Part shown: positions 6,329 to 13,836 of the stretch, piece after piece
Position numbering within the stretch: the first letter of the stretch is position 1
Layout: every line of letters starts with the position of its first letter
IMG/VR virus record: IMGVR_UViG_3300025671_000280
Coordinates: 1-32,180 of that record
Source: a virus
Strand: one strand, 5' to 3'
DNA length: 32,180 nucleotides
The notes under the pieces: model-generated
The model's database searches: none
What the model saw: the letters and a program-made list of their open reading frames with translations, nothing else
Told to the model about the DNA's origin: nothing
Program-made: the position numbers and the translations under genes

Positions 6329-9101
6329 AGGCATGAAAGCAGAAGCTATTAAAGGTTTAGACTGGCGTAAAGAATTTGGTAGGGGAGGAACAAGAGTTGG
6401 CTTAACTCGTGCAAATCAAATAAAAAATGGTGTTGATTTATCTGATTCAACTATTAAAAGAATGTATAGTTTTTTTGCTAGACATGAAGTTGATAAACAA
6501 GCTGAAGGATTTAGACCTGGTGAAAAAGGTTACCCCAGCAATGGAAGAATAGCATGGGCTTTATGGGGAGGAGACCCTGGTTTTGCATGGTCAAAAGCAT
6601 TAGTTGAAAAAATGAAAAAAGAAGATGAGCGTAATTTAGAAATGCGCCCATACCCAAATGAACATGCTGCTCGTATAGAAGACCCTGAGCAGTTTGATAC
6701 ATTTAGAAGAAAAAATAATGAATTTAAACCTGGTATACATGTAATACATGGTATTAAAGATAATGAAAGATTAATTCAAAGCATAAGGTTTGATTCTGAT
6801 ATGTTTACTCCGGACGAAGCAAAAGCATGGCTTGAAAGAAATGAATTTGAATATATTAAATTTGAAAATGCAATTGACGAAAGAGCAATATCAGAAAAAA
6901 CAGAAAATGCTTTAAAAAATAAATTAAAAGAACATAATGACGAAGTAGGTGATGTTCAAAGTAAAAAAACAACGCTTACTGTATTAAAAAAAGTTTATGA
7001 TCGCGGGATTGGAGCCTATAACACAAATCCAGGCTCAGTAAGGCCTCAGGTTAGTAATTCTAATCAATGGGCTATGGCTCGTGTGAATAGTTTCCTTTAT
7101 GCTTTACGTAATGGAAAATATAGAGGTGGTAAGCATGATACTGATTTACTACCTAAATCTCACCCTTTATCATCGAAAGAGGAAAAAGCTATGAAAGATA
7201 AAGACGATAGACATATCCTCAACGTGAATGAAACAGATAACTCTGTAGTTATTGAATTTTCAAAACATCATGAGGATAAAGTTGAAGAAGAAAATGTTGA
7301 CGCAGTTTCTTCTTATTATGAAGATGATGAAAGAAAAGTTGTTGATTTACCATTAAGGTATAGAACAATTGATCTTTCAAAAAATTCATATGTTGATGAA
7401 GAAAAAAGATTGGTTCGAATTGGTGTTTCATCAGAAGAACCAGTTGAACGTTCTTTTGGCTTAGAAGTTTTAAGCCATAAATCAGATGATATAGATATGG
7501 AATTTGTGTCATCTGGAAGGGCTCCATTTTTATTAGACCATGACATGTCTAAGCAAATTGGAGTTATCGAAGAATTTAAACTTGATGAGGCAGCTAAAAG
7601 GACTATAGCTGTTGTTAGATTTGGTAAATCAGCACTTGCTCAAGAAGTTTTTCAAGATGTAGTCGATGGTATTCGCATGAATATAAGTGTTGGCTATAAA
7701 GTAAATAAATTAGAAAGAGTGAAAGACAACGACCAAATGCTTTATAAAGCTCAATGGACACCGCTTGAAGTATCAAGTGTTTCCGTTCCAGCCGATCAAA
7801 GCAGACTAGTTGGGGTTGGACGCTCAGCTAAAATTAATAAGGATATTATTATGACTGAAGAAAAAAAAGATATTAATCTTGACGAAGTCAGAACTAAAAC
7901 TCTTGAAGAAGCCAAAGCTGAATATAAAAGAAACTCAAAAGAGATTATAGATTTAGCTTTACAGCATAACAAAAGAGATTTAGCTGATAACGCAATTAAA
8001 GAAGGTCTTACAGTTGAAGAGTTTAGGGGCGTATTATTAAATGAAATATGTAATGATAAGCCACTTGAAACTGCTGAAATTGGTATGACTCAAAATGAAG
8101 TGAGAGAATTCTCATTAGTAAGAGCAATTAATGCTTTAGCAAACCCAACTGATAGAAAAGCTCAAGAGGCTGCTGCTTTTGAATTTGAATGTTCAAATCA
8201 AGCTGCTAGACAACAAGGAAGAACAGCACAAGGAATTATGATTCCAGCTGATGTACTTGGTAACTGGAGTAAAAGAGATATTAATAGTGGAGATGATTCA
8301 ACATTAATATCAGAAGACTATCGTCAGGGTGATTTTATTGATGTTTTACGTAATTCATCAAGTGTCATGCAAGCGGGCGCAACTATGCTAAGAGGGCTCT
8401 CCGGCTCCGTCGTAATTCCAAAGAAAACAGCTGCTTCATCAGCTGCTTGGATTGCAACTGAAGGTAATGCTGCTTCTGAAAGCGAATTTACATCAGGTAG
8501 TGTAACTATGTCTCCAAAAGTAATTGGAGCGTTTACTGATGCTACAAGATTGCTTTTACAACAATCTTCATTAGATGTTGAAAACTTAATCAGAGACGAC
8601 TTAACACAATCTATAGCTACTGCTATCGATTTAGGTGCTTTAGCTGGTTCAGGTACAAGTGGTCAGCCAACTGGTATTGCTAATACTTCTGGTATTAACA
8701 CTACAACTTTTGCTGCTGCTAATCCAACATATGCTGAAATTATTGCTATGGAATCTGCAGTTGCTGCTGATAATGCGTTAGTTGGAAGCTTAGCTTATAT
8801 ATGTAAACCAAGTGATTATGGTACATTAAAAACAACTTCAAAAGATAGCGGAAGTGGTCAATTTGTAGTTGAGCCAGACGGAAGAATGAATGGCTATAAT
8901 GTTATTAGATCAAATCAAGTAACAGCAGGTGATTTCTACTTTGGTAATTTTGCTGATTTACTTATTGGTATGTATGGCGGCCTTGATATAACAGTGGACC
9001 CATATGCGTTAAGCACATCAGGTGGAGTAAGAATTATTGCTTTACAAACTGTTGATGTAGCTGTACGTCATGCGGTATCTTTCTGTAAATCAAGCGACTA
9101 A
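6312..9101 (+). CDS. Prohead protease-major capsid polyprotein (HK97 fold) with N-terminal accessory domains
   Basis: A 929-residue fusion. About 1-100: a domain with RGGTRVGLTRA, KRMYSFFARHEVDKQ and GRIAWALWGGDPG, often found beside phage proteases. About 112-180: PYPNEHAARI to DEAKAWLE, another phage accessory domain. About 228-290: RGIGAYNTNP to HDTDLLPKSHPLSS, a DUF5824-like segment. About 340-505: prohead serine protease with His410 in LLDHD, Ser459 in NISVGY and VSSVSVPAD. About 514-620: charged helical delta-type scaffold (KTLEEAKAEYKRN). About 640-929: HK97-fold major capsid protein, with GIMIPADVL, WIATEGNAASES, GSGTSGQPTGI and a C-terminal DITVDPY. The protease would cleave scaffold from capsid. 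Two in-frame internal starts with good ribosome sites lie at 7191 and 7851. GAGG-type site precedes 6312. Confidence 0.92.
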   Translation: MAIPNKGMKAEAIKGLDWRKEFGRGGTRVGLTRANQIKNGVDLSDSTIKRMYSFFARHEVDKQAEGFRPGEKGYPSNGRIAWALWGGDPGFAWSKALVEKMKKEDERNLEMRPYPNEHAARIEDPEQFDTFRRKNNEFKPGIHVIHGIKDNERLIQSIRFDSDMFTPDEAKAWLERNEFEYIKFENAIDERAISEKTENALKNKLKEHNDEVGDVQSKKTTLTVLKKVYDRGIGAYNTNPGSVRPQVSNSNQWAMARVNSFLYALRNGKYRGGKHDTDLLPKSHPLSSKEEKAMKDKDDRHILNVNETDNSVVIEFSKHHEDKVEEENVDAVSSYYEDDERKVVDLPLRYRTIDLSKNSYVDEEKRLVRIGVSSEEPVERSFGLEVLSHKSDDIDMEFVSSGRAPFLLDHDMSKQIGVIEEFKLDEAAKRTIAVVRFGKSALAQEVFQDVVDGIRMNISVGYKVNKLERVKDNDQMLYKAQWTPLEVSSVSVPADQSRLVGVGRSAKINKDIIMTEEKKDINLDEVRTKTLEEAKAEYKRNSKEIIDLALQHNKRDLADNAIKEGLTVEEFRGVLLNEICNDKPLETAEIGMTQNEVREFSLVRAINALANPTDRKAQEAAAFEFECSNQAARQQGRTAQGIMIPADVLGNWSKRDINSGDDSTLISEDYRQGDFIDVLRNSSSVMQAGATMLRGLSGSVVIPKKTAASSAAWIATEGNAASESEFTSGSVTMSPKVIGAFTDATRLLLQQSSLDVENLIRDDLTQSIATAIDLGALAGSGTSGQPTGIANTSGINTTTFAAANPTYAEIIAMESAVAADNALVGSLAYICKPSDYGTLKTTSKDSGSGQFVVEPDGRMNGYNVIRSNQVTAGDFYFGNFADLLIGMYGGLDITVDPYALSTSGGVRIIALQTVDVAVRHAVSFCKSSD
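7178..7193 (+). promoter_or_regulatory. Internal ribosome-binding site and in-frame ATG before protease domain
   Basis: AGAGG at 7178-7182 lies eight bases before ATG 7191, which is in frame with the polyprotein (Met294). Initiation here would give a 636-residue protein starting MKDKDDRHIL, without the two N-terminal accessory domains and nearly all of the DUF5824-like one. The start lies where stand-alone prohead proteases would begin. Use of this start is inferred. Confidence 0.45.
7839..7853 (+). promoter_or_regulatory. Internal ribosome-binding site and in-frame ATG for free capsid protein
   Basis: AAGGA at 7839-7843 lies seven bases before ATG 7851, in frame with the polyprotein (Met514). 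Initiation would give a 416-residue scaffold-plus-capsid protein starting MTEEKKDIN, immediately after the protease domain. This is a sensible way to make excess capsid subunits over protease, comparable in logic to nested scaffold starts in lambda gene C. Placement exactly at the domain boundary supports it. Confidence 0.6.
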
Positions 9102-9107
9102 TAATCA

Positions 9108-9365
9108 ATGATGAAATGGAATGGGGGTAGCAATACCCCCAACTTAAATATGAAAAAATTTTTAATAACTAAAGATACAATAGCTAATGGCCAAAAAGTA
9201 AGTGCTGGTGATATTGTAGAATTAAAAGAAGATGTTGGTCATGAGCTTTGTGCTTATGGAAAAGCATCTGTACATATAGAAAAACCTAAAGCTGAAAAAG
9301 AAGATAGAAGCGTAGGTTTAAAAACTTCAAAAGTTAAAGCTCCAAAAACAAGAGCTAAAAAATAA
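9108..9365 (+). CDS. Small hypothetical head-region protein
   Basis: An 85-residue ORF between capsid and head-tail joining genes. Its core, MKKFLITKDTIANGQKVSAG followed by DIVELKEDVGHELCAYGKA, looks like a small beta-rich phage domain seen between capsid and connector genes, and the last 30 residues are Lys-rich. Two starts are possible: ATG 9108, six bases after the capsid stop but with the GNRA hairpin just inside the ORF, or ATG 9150 (MKKF), which would leave the hairpin in the leader and give 71 residues. Neither has a Shine-Dalgarno site. The conserved-looking part begins at 9150. Function is unknown; a connector or decoration role is only positional inference. Confidence 0.65.
   Translation: MMKWNGGSNTPNLNMKKFLITKDTIANGQKVSAGDIVELKEDVGHELCAYGKASVHIEKPKAEKEDRSVGLKTSKVKAPKTRAKK
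9122..9141 (+). other. Stable hairpin with GNRA tetraloop after capsid gene
   Basis: TGGGGGTA (9122-9129), loop GCAA, then TACCCCCA (9134-9141) form a perfect 8-bp stem closed by a GNRA tetraloop. Runs of five G and five C are striking in DNA this AT-rich. It begins 20 bases after the capsid stop codon. No U-tract follows immediately, so it is not a standard terminator. A role in protecting the capsid mRNA 3' end, pausing, or modulating the next gene is inferred. Confidence 0.7.
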
Positions 9366-9367
9366 AT

Positions 9368-9769
9368 ATGGCTATTGAAAGTGCGGCTGATTTTACTTCA
9401 TACCTTGATATTAATACAGGGCATGGAGTAACCGCAACTTTCTTTGAAGTACAACAATCTTTATGGGATGATTTTCCATTAATTGATACTTTGTTTGATA
9501 TTGATTCAGGTTTTTCTAAAAATATTAATGTAATTATTGATCAAGAATATTTTAATATTGAAGCTGGCACAGTGCCTGTTGCCGGTTATCAACCTAGAGC
9601 AATTATCAAAGCATCAGATGCTCCTTATATTTCACAACAAGATAGATTAATTATTAATGCAATTACTACAAATAATGGTAATGTATTAAAACCGGAAACA
9701 GCATTTGTTGTTCGTTCAGTTGAGCCTGATAATTTAGGATTAATTGAATTAGTTTTAGAGGAAGAATAA
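9368..9769 (+). CDS. Head-tail joining protein, gpFII-like (copy 1)
   Basis: A 133-residue beta-rich protein. Its pattern, YLDINTGHGVTATFF, then NINVIIDQEYFNIEAG, QPRAIIKASDAP and VVRSVEPDNLGLIELVLEEE, has the layout of lambda gpFII (117 residues): a partner for gpW at the head neck that presents a surface for the tail. The next gene is clearly a paralogue with the same landmarks in the same order. It starts two bases after the preceding stop and shares its last base with the paralogue's start codon (TAATG). The gpFII assignment is by topology, position and short motifs. Confidence 0.6.
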   Translation: MAIESAADFTSYLDINTGHGVTATFFEVQQSLWDDFPLIDTLFDIDSGFSKNINVIIDQEYFNIEAGTVPVAGYQPRAIIKASDAPYISQQDRLIINAITTNNGNVLKPETAFVVRSVEPDNLGLIELVLEEE

Positions 9770-10119
9770 TGTCTCAGTATCGCATGGAAACAGAAGAAGA
9801 TATGGCTGCTTATCTTGATCCAACATATGGGCATGGAGTTGGCGCTACATATATTAATAATGGAGTATCATCAAGTATTAATATTATTTTAAATAATGAA
9901 TATATAGAGCAAGATGAAGGCATTGGCGTTGAAGCATTGCAACCGGTTGCATATTGCAGAAGCATAGATATTCCTCTAGTTGGATATGGAAATTTATTAA
10001 ATGTTAACGCTATAAAAGATACAGATGGTAATATAATAAAAGCAGCAACAAATTATACAATTGTTAATATAAGACCGGATAGAACTGGTTTTATTGCATT
10101 GGAGCTAGAAGAAGTATAA
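9769..10119 (+). CDS. Head-tail joining protein, gpFII-like (copy 2)
   Basis: A 116-residue paralogue of the preceding gene: AYLDPTYGHGVGATY, SINIILNNEYIEQDEG, ALQPVAYCRSIDIP, LLNVNAIKDTDGNIIKAAT and VNIRPDRTGFIALELEEV each align to the other copy. It lacks a stretch of about 20 residues that copy 1 has after its GHG motif. Its length is closer to lambda gpFII. Start and stop codons overlap both neighbours (TAATG), so the two copies and the tail terminator are translated as a coupled set. The copies could form different rings of the neck, or one could serve the tail side; this is inference. Confidence 0.6.
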   Translation: MSQYRMETEEDMAAYLDPTYGHGVGATYINNGVSSSINIILNNEYIEQDEGIGVEALQPVAYCRSIDIPLVGYGNLLNVNAIKDTDGNIIKAATNYTIVNIRPDRTGFIALELEEV

Positions 10120-10559
10120 TGGCAAATCATGTACGACAACAAATAAGAGAAAAAATTACTACGACACTAACTGGTTTAACAACAACTGGTTCAAGAGTTT
10201 ATGAGTCCAGGGTTTATCCATTAGAAACAGTACCAGCATTAGTTATTTATACTAAGTCAGAAACATCTGAACCTATTGTTATAGGAACAAATAGAGTTAT
10301 GAGCAGAGAGTTATCTGTAATTGTTGAAGGATATGCTAAAGCAACTAACAACTTTGATGATACAATTGATACAATAAGTAAAGAAGTTGAGGCAGCTATA
10401 GCAGCTGATAGAACTTTAGACGGATTAGCTAAAGACTGCTATTTAGAATCAACAGAAATAGAGTTTAATGGTGAAGGTGAGAAACCGCTAGGATATGTGA
10501 GTTTAACCTTCTTAACTAATTACTATGTTCAGGAAACAAGTCCTGATGTAGCAGTATAG
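10119..10559 (+). CDS. Tail terminator, lambda gpU-like
   Basis: A 146-residue protein with the features of tail terminator (gpU/tail completion) proteins: an N-terminal helix (VRQQIREKITTTLTGL), RVYESRVYPLETVPALVIY, a central beta strand RELSVIVEGYAKA, a helix DDTIDTISKEVEAAIAAD, and LESTEIEFNGEGEKPLGYVSLTFLTNY. It would cap the growing tail tube and dock it to the neck. The Arg-Val-Tyr and Leu-Pro-type start and the final Tyr-rich strand are typical. It lies between the joiners and the tube gene, exactly as in lambda. Confidence 0.8.
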   Translation: MANHVRQQIREKITTTLTGLTTTGSRVYESRVYPLETVPALVIYTKSETSEPIVIGTNRVMSRELSVIVEGYAKATNNFDDTIDTISKEVEAAIAADRTLDGLAKDCYLESTEIEFNGEGEKPLGYVSLTFLTNYYVQETSPDVAV

Positions 10560-10568
10560 GAGACAATT

Positions 10569-10736
10569 ATGAAATTAATTAGTCCAAATGGTAAAAGTTC
10601 TGTAATAGCTCATCCTACTCAGGTTGAGTCAATGAAGAAAAAGGGCTGGAAAGAGGAAGCAGTCCATTCGCAAGATAAAGATAAATCTTCTTCTAAGAAA
10701 AAGTCGAAAGACGAGGTAGAAAATGGCGACACATAA
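10569..10736 (+). CDS. Small Lys-rich hypothetical protein between tail terminator and tube
   Basis: A 55-residue protein: MKLISPNGKSSVIAHPTQVE, then MKKKGWKEEA and a Ser/Lys-rich tail. The pattern 'sequence-position-dependent' Pro-Asn-Gly then His-Pro-x-x-Val then a Gly-Trp-Lys turn recurs in small phage proteins near capsid and tail genes, whose role is unknown. A GGAG site (10559-10562) precedes the ATG. Its stop overlaps the tail tube gene by 14 bases. Codon use is like its neighbours. It resembles in style the 85-residue protein at 9108, but no alignment is claimed. Confidence 0.7.
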   Translation: MKLISPNGKSSVIAHPTQVESMKKKGWKEEAVHSQDKDKSSSKKKSKDEVENGDT

Positions 10737-11112
10737 AGGAAGTGAAGGAACTATTAAAGTAGGTTCTAATGCTGTAGCTGAAATTAGGTCTTATTCAATT
10801 GAAGAATCTGCTGATACTTTAGAAGATACTTCAATGGGTGATTCTGCTAGAACGTATAAACCATCATTGACTTCTTTCTCAGGAAGTTTAGATGTATTTT
10901 GGGATGAGACTGATGCTTCAGGTCAGGGTGCATTAACTATTGGTTCAGAAGTAACATTAAATGTATATCCGGAGGGAGATACAGCGGGAGATACTTATTA
11001 TACTGGTTCAGCTATTGTTACTGGAGTTTCAAGAAGTGCATCATTTGATGGATTGGTTGAAGCTAGTATTTCAGTACAGGGTAATGGTGCTTTAACATCA
11101 ACAACTGTATAA
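10723..11112 (+). CDS. Major tail tube protein, lambda gpV-like
   Basis: A 129-residue beta-rich protein: ATHKGSEGTIKVGSNAVAEI, YSIEESADTLEDTSMGDSA, FSGSLDVFWDETDASGQGAL and ITVTGVS-type strands near the end. This is the usual pattern of small siphovirus tail tube subunits (TP901/gpV-like): a ring of six stacks to form the tail. Length is at the short end, without the lambda gpV Ig-like C-terminal domain. It follows the tail terminator and precedes the frameshifted chaperone, as expected. Confidence 0.85.
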   Translation: MATHKGSEGTIKVGSNAVAEIRSYSIEESADTLEDTSMGDSARTYKPSLTSFSGSLDVFWDETDASGQGALTIGSEVTLNVYPEGDTAGDTYYTGSAIVTGVSRSASFDGLVEASISVQGNGALTSTTV

Positions 11113-11116
11113 TACA

Positions 11117-11452
11117 ATGTCAGCAATAGATAACGCAGTAGCTCATTATAAAAGCATAGATACTAAAATTATTGACGTACCTGAATGGGGTGATGGTGAT
11201 CAGCCAATGAAAATATTGTGCGAACCTATCACCCTATTTGATATGAAAAAATTTATGAAACTAGCTAAAGATGATGAGGTTGAAATGCTTGTATATGTAT
11301 TAATATATAAAGCACTTGACGGAAATGGAGATAAAATATTTACTATTGAAGATAAACATAAATTAATGAATAATGTTGATAGTAGTGTTTTAGTAAGAGT
11401 AGCAACAGAAATTATGGGTAATATATCTCAAGGGGCTATGCAAAAAAAGTAG
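11117..11452 (+). CDS. Tail assembly chaperone, gpG-like
   Basis: A 111-residue protein between the tail tube and tape measure genes. It contains ILCEPITLFDMKKFMKLAKD, MLVYVLIYKALDGNGDKIF and DVSSVLVRVATEIMG-like helices, consistent with the chaperone that coats the tape measure and recruits tube subunits. It ends with a run of seven A and a TAG at 11450-11452. The heptamer A AAA AAG in the correct frame precedes the stop and allows a -1 slip into the downstream reading frame, the G-GT arrangement of long-tailed phages. Confidence 0.85.
   Translation: MSAIDNAVAHYKSIDTKIIDVPEWGDGDQPMKILCEPITLFDMKKFMKLAKDDEVEMLVYVLIYKALDGNGDKIFTIEDKHKLMNNVDSSVLVRVATEIMGNISQGAMQKK
11443..11449 (+). promoter_or_regulatory. 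Programmed -1 frameshift site (A AAA AAG)
   Basis: The heptamer AAAAAAG is in the X XXY YYZ register relative to the gpG-like frame (codons AAA at 11444, AAG at 11447) and is directly followed by the stop TAG. An inverted repeat TAGCTG (11450-11455) and CAGCTA (11464-11469) lies immediately downstream and could stimulate slipping, though the spacing is shorter than usual. It is one of the best-known slippery sequences and is in the expected gene. Confidence 0.85.
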
Positions 11453-11604
11453 CTGAAGATAAGCAGCTATTTTCTAAGTATGCTCTAGCAGAAAGATTGC
11501 ATAAAACTGTTGCTGAAATTGAAGAAATGACTCTGGAAGAGTTTAATGGTTGGATTGCTTATCTAAATATACAACAAGAGGAATTACAAAAAGAACATGG
11601 CTAA
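11449..11604 (+). CDS. Frameshift extension of tail chaperone (gpT-like part of gpGT)
   Basis: After a -1 slip at 11443-11449 the frame stays open for 51 codons to TAA 11602-11604: KK-VAEDKQLFSKYALAERL, then HKTVAEIEEMTLEEFNGW and IAYLNIQQEELQKEHG. The T part would give a fusion of about 162 residues. The Ala-Glu-Arg-Leu, Thr-Val-x-Glu-Ile and Trp-x-x-Tyr-Leu pattern is typical of gpT regions, which bind tail tube subunits. It has no start codon with a ribosome site of its own, and overlaps the tape measure start by eight bases, so frameshifting is the likely route. In lambda the G:GT ratio is essential. Confidence 0.85.
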   Translation, partial: VAEDKQLFSKYALAERLHKTVAEIEEMTLEEFNGWIAYLNIQQEELQKEHG

Positions 11605-13231
11605 ATCTGATGTAAGAGTACGAATACTAGGTGAAAATAAAACCGGTGCTGCTTTTAATAAATTTAAAAAAGATATAAACTCTACTCAGAGTGCTATAGC
11701 TAATTTAAGAAATCAAATTATAGCTGCATTTGGTGTTCGTGAGCTTGTAAGAGCGGGCGATACTTTTGTTAATCTTCAAAACAGAATGGGTGCTTTAACT
11801 GGTACTGCTACTGGTACAGCAGAAGCTATGGCACACATGAAAAGAATTGCATTAGAGTCAAGATCAGACTTTGATGCTGTTGGTGATTTATTTGCCAAAA
11901 TTACTTTTGCTACTAAAGAAATGGGTTTATCCCAACAACAAGTAGCCGATGCAACTCAAACAGTTGCAAATACATTTATTATTTCTGGTGCTTCAGCTAT
12001 TGAAGCTGCAAATGCTTCAAGACAGTTAGCACAAGGTTTAGCATCCGGTACTCTTAGAGGTGATGAGCTTAATTCTGTTATGGAACAAAACTCAGCTTTA
12101 GCTGAATTATTAGCTAAAGGATTAGGTGTTTCAACCGGTCAATTAAGAGAAATGGGTGCTGCTGGTAAGATTACAGCAGAGAACATCTTACCAACATTAA
12201 TATCAGCAACAGCAGAGACTTCTGAAATTGTTGGTAATATGAATATGACTATTGGGCAATCAATAAGTATGCTCAAAACAAATTTTATAACACTTGTCGG
12301 TGAGTTTGAAAAATCAACAGGCGTATTTGCTGCAACTGCTAATCTTGTTGGTTTTTTAGCAGAAAATATACAAACATTAGCAAAAATGTTTGCAGTAGCT
12401 TTTTCAGTAATTGTGGTACAAAGAATTGCAGCAGTAGTAGTTACAGTTGTTAATTTAGCAAAAGCATTTCAAGCAGCAGCTACAGCAGGAACTTTATTAC
12501 AAGGCGTTACTGGTATTGGAATAGCAAAAGTCGCTGCTGGTATAGCAGCAGCTAGTGCTGCAATAGTTGGAATGAATAAACTTTTTGATGATAGTGTTGA
12601 GGGCTTAGAAGATATTGGAGACGCTGCTACAGGTTTAGAAGATATTACATTACCTAAAATTACAAATACTTTTGAAGGAATTAAATCAGAAATTACTGAA
12701 TCAATACAAGTGGTTAAAAGTTTTGCAGACACAGTAGAAGGTCAATTAACAAATGCTTTTAAAAACTTTTTTGATTTTACTAATCAGCAATTCTTAGATT
12801 TTAAAGACTTAGCAACTTCAGTTGCAAGAGCGGTTATTAATGAATTAATAAATGTATTTATAGTGCAAAAATTAGTTGGTATGGTTAAAGGAAGTTTAAG
12901 TGATATAGGAGCTGTATTTGAAGGATCTACTGCTAAAGCAGCTGCTTTAACAAATTCAATAGATATACCTATTGGCGAGGGCGGAGGCTTTACAGGTATG
13001 GGCGCAAGAGCTGGTGGTTTAGATGGAAAAGGTGGTTTTATGGCTATGCTCCATCCTAATGAAACTGTTATAGATCATACTAAAGGACAAGGTATGGGGG
13101 CTACAGTCAACTTTAATATATCAACAGTAGATGCTGTTGGATTTGACCAGTTATTAGCATCAAGAAAAGGATTAATAACATCAATCATAAACAATGCCAT
13201 GAATAATCAAGGCAAGATGGGAGTAGTGTAA
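11597..13231 (+). CDS. Tail tape measure protein
   Basis: A 544-residue protein. An N-terminal VRVRILGENKTGAAFNKFKK and the segment from about 40 to 210 (RAGDTFVNLQNRMGALTG, AALESRSDFDAVGDLFAKIT, LASGTLRGDELNSVMEQ, GAAGKITAENILPTLI) match the tape measure N-terminal domain. Two hydrophobic regions follow (about 255-330: VAFSVIVVQRIAAVVVTVV and GIGIAKVAAGIAAASAAIVG), consistent with membrane-passage segments. The C-terminal part contains GGFTGMGARAGGLDGKGGF and MLHPNETVIDHTKG. Length predicts a tail of very roughly 80 nm by the usual proportionality. It is short for this family. It overlaps the chaperone extension at its start and abuts the next gene in a TAATG. Confidence 0.93.
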   Translation: MAKSDVRVRILGENKTGAAFNKFKKDINSTQSAIANLRNQIIAAFGVRELVRAGDTFVNLQNRMGALTGTATGTAEAMAHMKRIALESRSDFDAVGDLFAKITFATKEMGLSQQQVADATQTVANTFIISGASAIEAANASRQLAQGLASGTLRGDELNSVMEQNSALAELLAKGLGVSTGQLREMGAAGKITAENILPTLISATAETSEIVGNMNMTIGQSISMLKTNFITLVGEFEKSTGVFAATANLVGFLAENIQTLAKMFAVAFSVIVVQRIAAVVVTVVNLAKAFQAAATAGTLLQGVTGIGIAKVAAGIAAASAAIVGMNKLFDDSVEGLEDIGDAATGLEDITLPKITNTFEGIKSEITESIQVVKSFADTVEGQLTNAFKNFFDFTNQQFLDFKDLATSVARAVINELINVFIVQKLVGMVKGSLSDIGAVFEGSTAKAAALTNSIDIPIGEGGGFTGMGARAGGLDGKGGFMAMLHPNETVIDHTKGQGMGATVNFNISTVDAVGFDQLLASRKGLITSIINNAMNNQGKMGVV

Positions 13232-13836
13232 TGTCAGGACAATTTCCAACATCTCCTAATTTTAGAAGTTTAAATTTTAAAGATAATAGACCTACATTAT
13301 TGAATCAGACTTTATCAGGTAAAAAACAAGTCAGACAAATAGGTAGTCAATATTTTTCTTTTACAGTGCAAATGCCACCTTTACAACAAGAAAAGGCTCA
13401 AGAAGTATTTGCATTTTTACAAAAACAAAAAGGTTCTTTTGAGGACTTTACTATTCAAGCGCCACTAGATAATGTAGGTGCAAGCAGATTTGAAACAGAT
13501 ATATTAGTCAATGGCTCACATTCATCAGGAGATGCTTCTATTCAATTAGATGGTTTTGCAGCAAGTACATCAGGTGCTTTGAAGGCTGGTGATTTAATTA
13601 AGTTTGCAAATCATAGTAAAGTTTATATGGTTCAATCAAATATTGATTCGTTGGGTGATGGCTCATTAACAGTTCTTATATCGCCTAACCTAGTAGCATC
13701 TCTAGCAGATAATGAAGCTGTTACTGTAAACAAACCTAGTTTCACTGTTTATCTTGAAAATAATGAGATTATGTATTCAACAGATGCTAGTGGTTTTTAT
13801 AGTATTTCATTTGATGTTAGAGAGGTTATAACCTAA
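13231..13836 (+). CDS. Distal tail / minor tail protein
   Basis: A 201-residue protein following the tape measure: FPTSPNFRSLNFKDNRPTLL, GKKQVRQIGSQYFSFTVQMP, ALQKQKGSFEDFTIQAPLD and a C-terminal FTVYLENNEIMYSTDASGF strand region. The initial Phe-x-Ser-Leu-x-Phe pattern and central 'Gly-Ser-Phe-x-x-Phe' piece resemble small distal-tail proteins that seal the tube and connect to the hub, in the place of lambda gpM/gpL. The function is inferred from position and pattern. It shares the last base of its stop with the ATG of the next gene. Confidence 0.65.
   Translation: MSGQFPTSPNFRSLNFKDNRPTLLNQTLSGKKQVRQIGSQYFSFTVQMPPLQQEKAQEVFAFLQKQKGSFEDFTIQAPLDNVGASRFETDILVNGSHSSGDASIQLDGFAASTSGALKAGDLIKFANHSKVYMVQSNIDSLGDGSLTVLISPNLVASLADNEAVTVNKPSFTVYLENNEIMYSTDASGFYSISFDVREVIT

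Noticed and set aside
7249-7546. Antisense frames in the protease domain
   Set aside because: Shadows of a strongly supported coding region; no ribosome site or domain.
12469-12732. Antisense frame in the tape measure gene
   Set aside because: Low-complexity shadow of an Ala/Thr-rich coding region; no start signal or recognisable domain.
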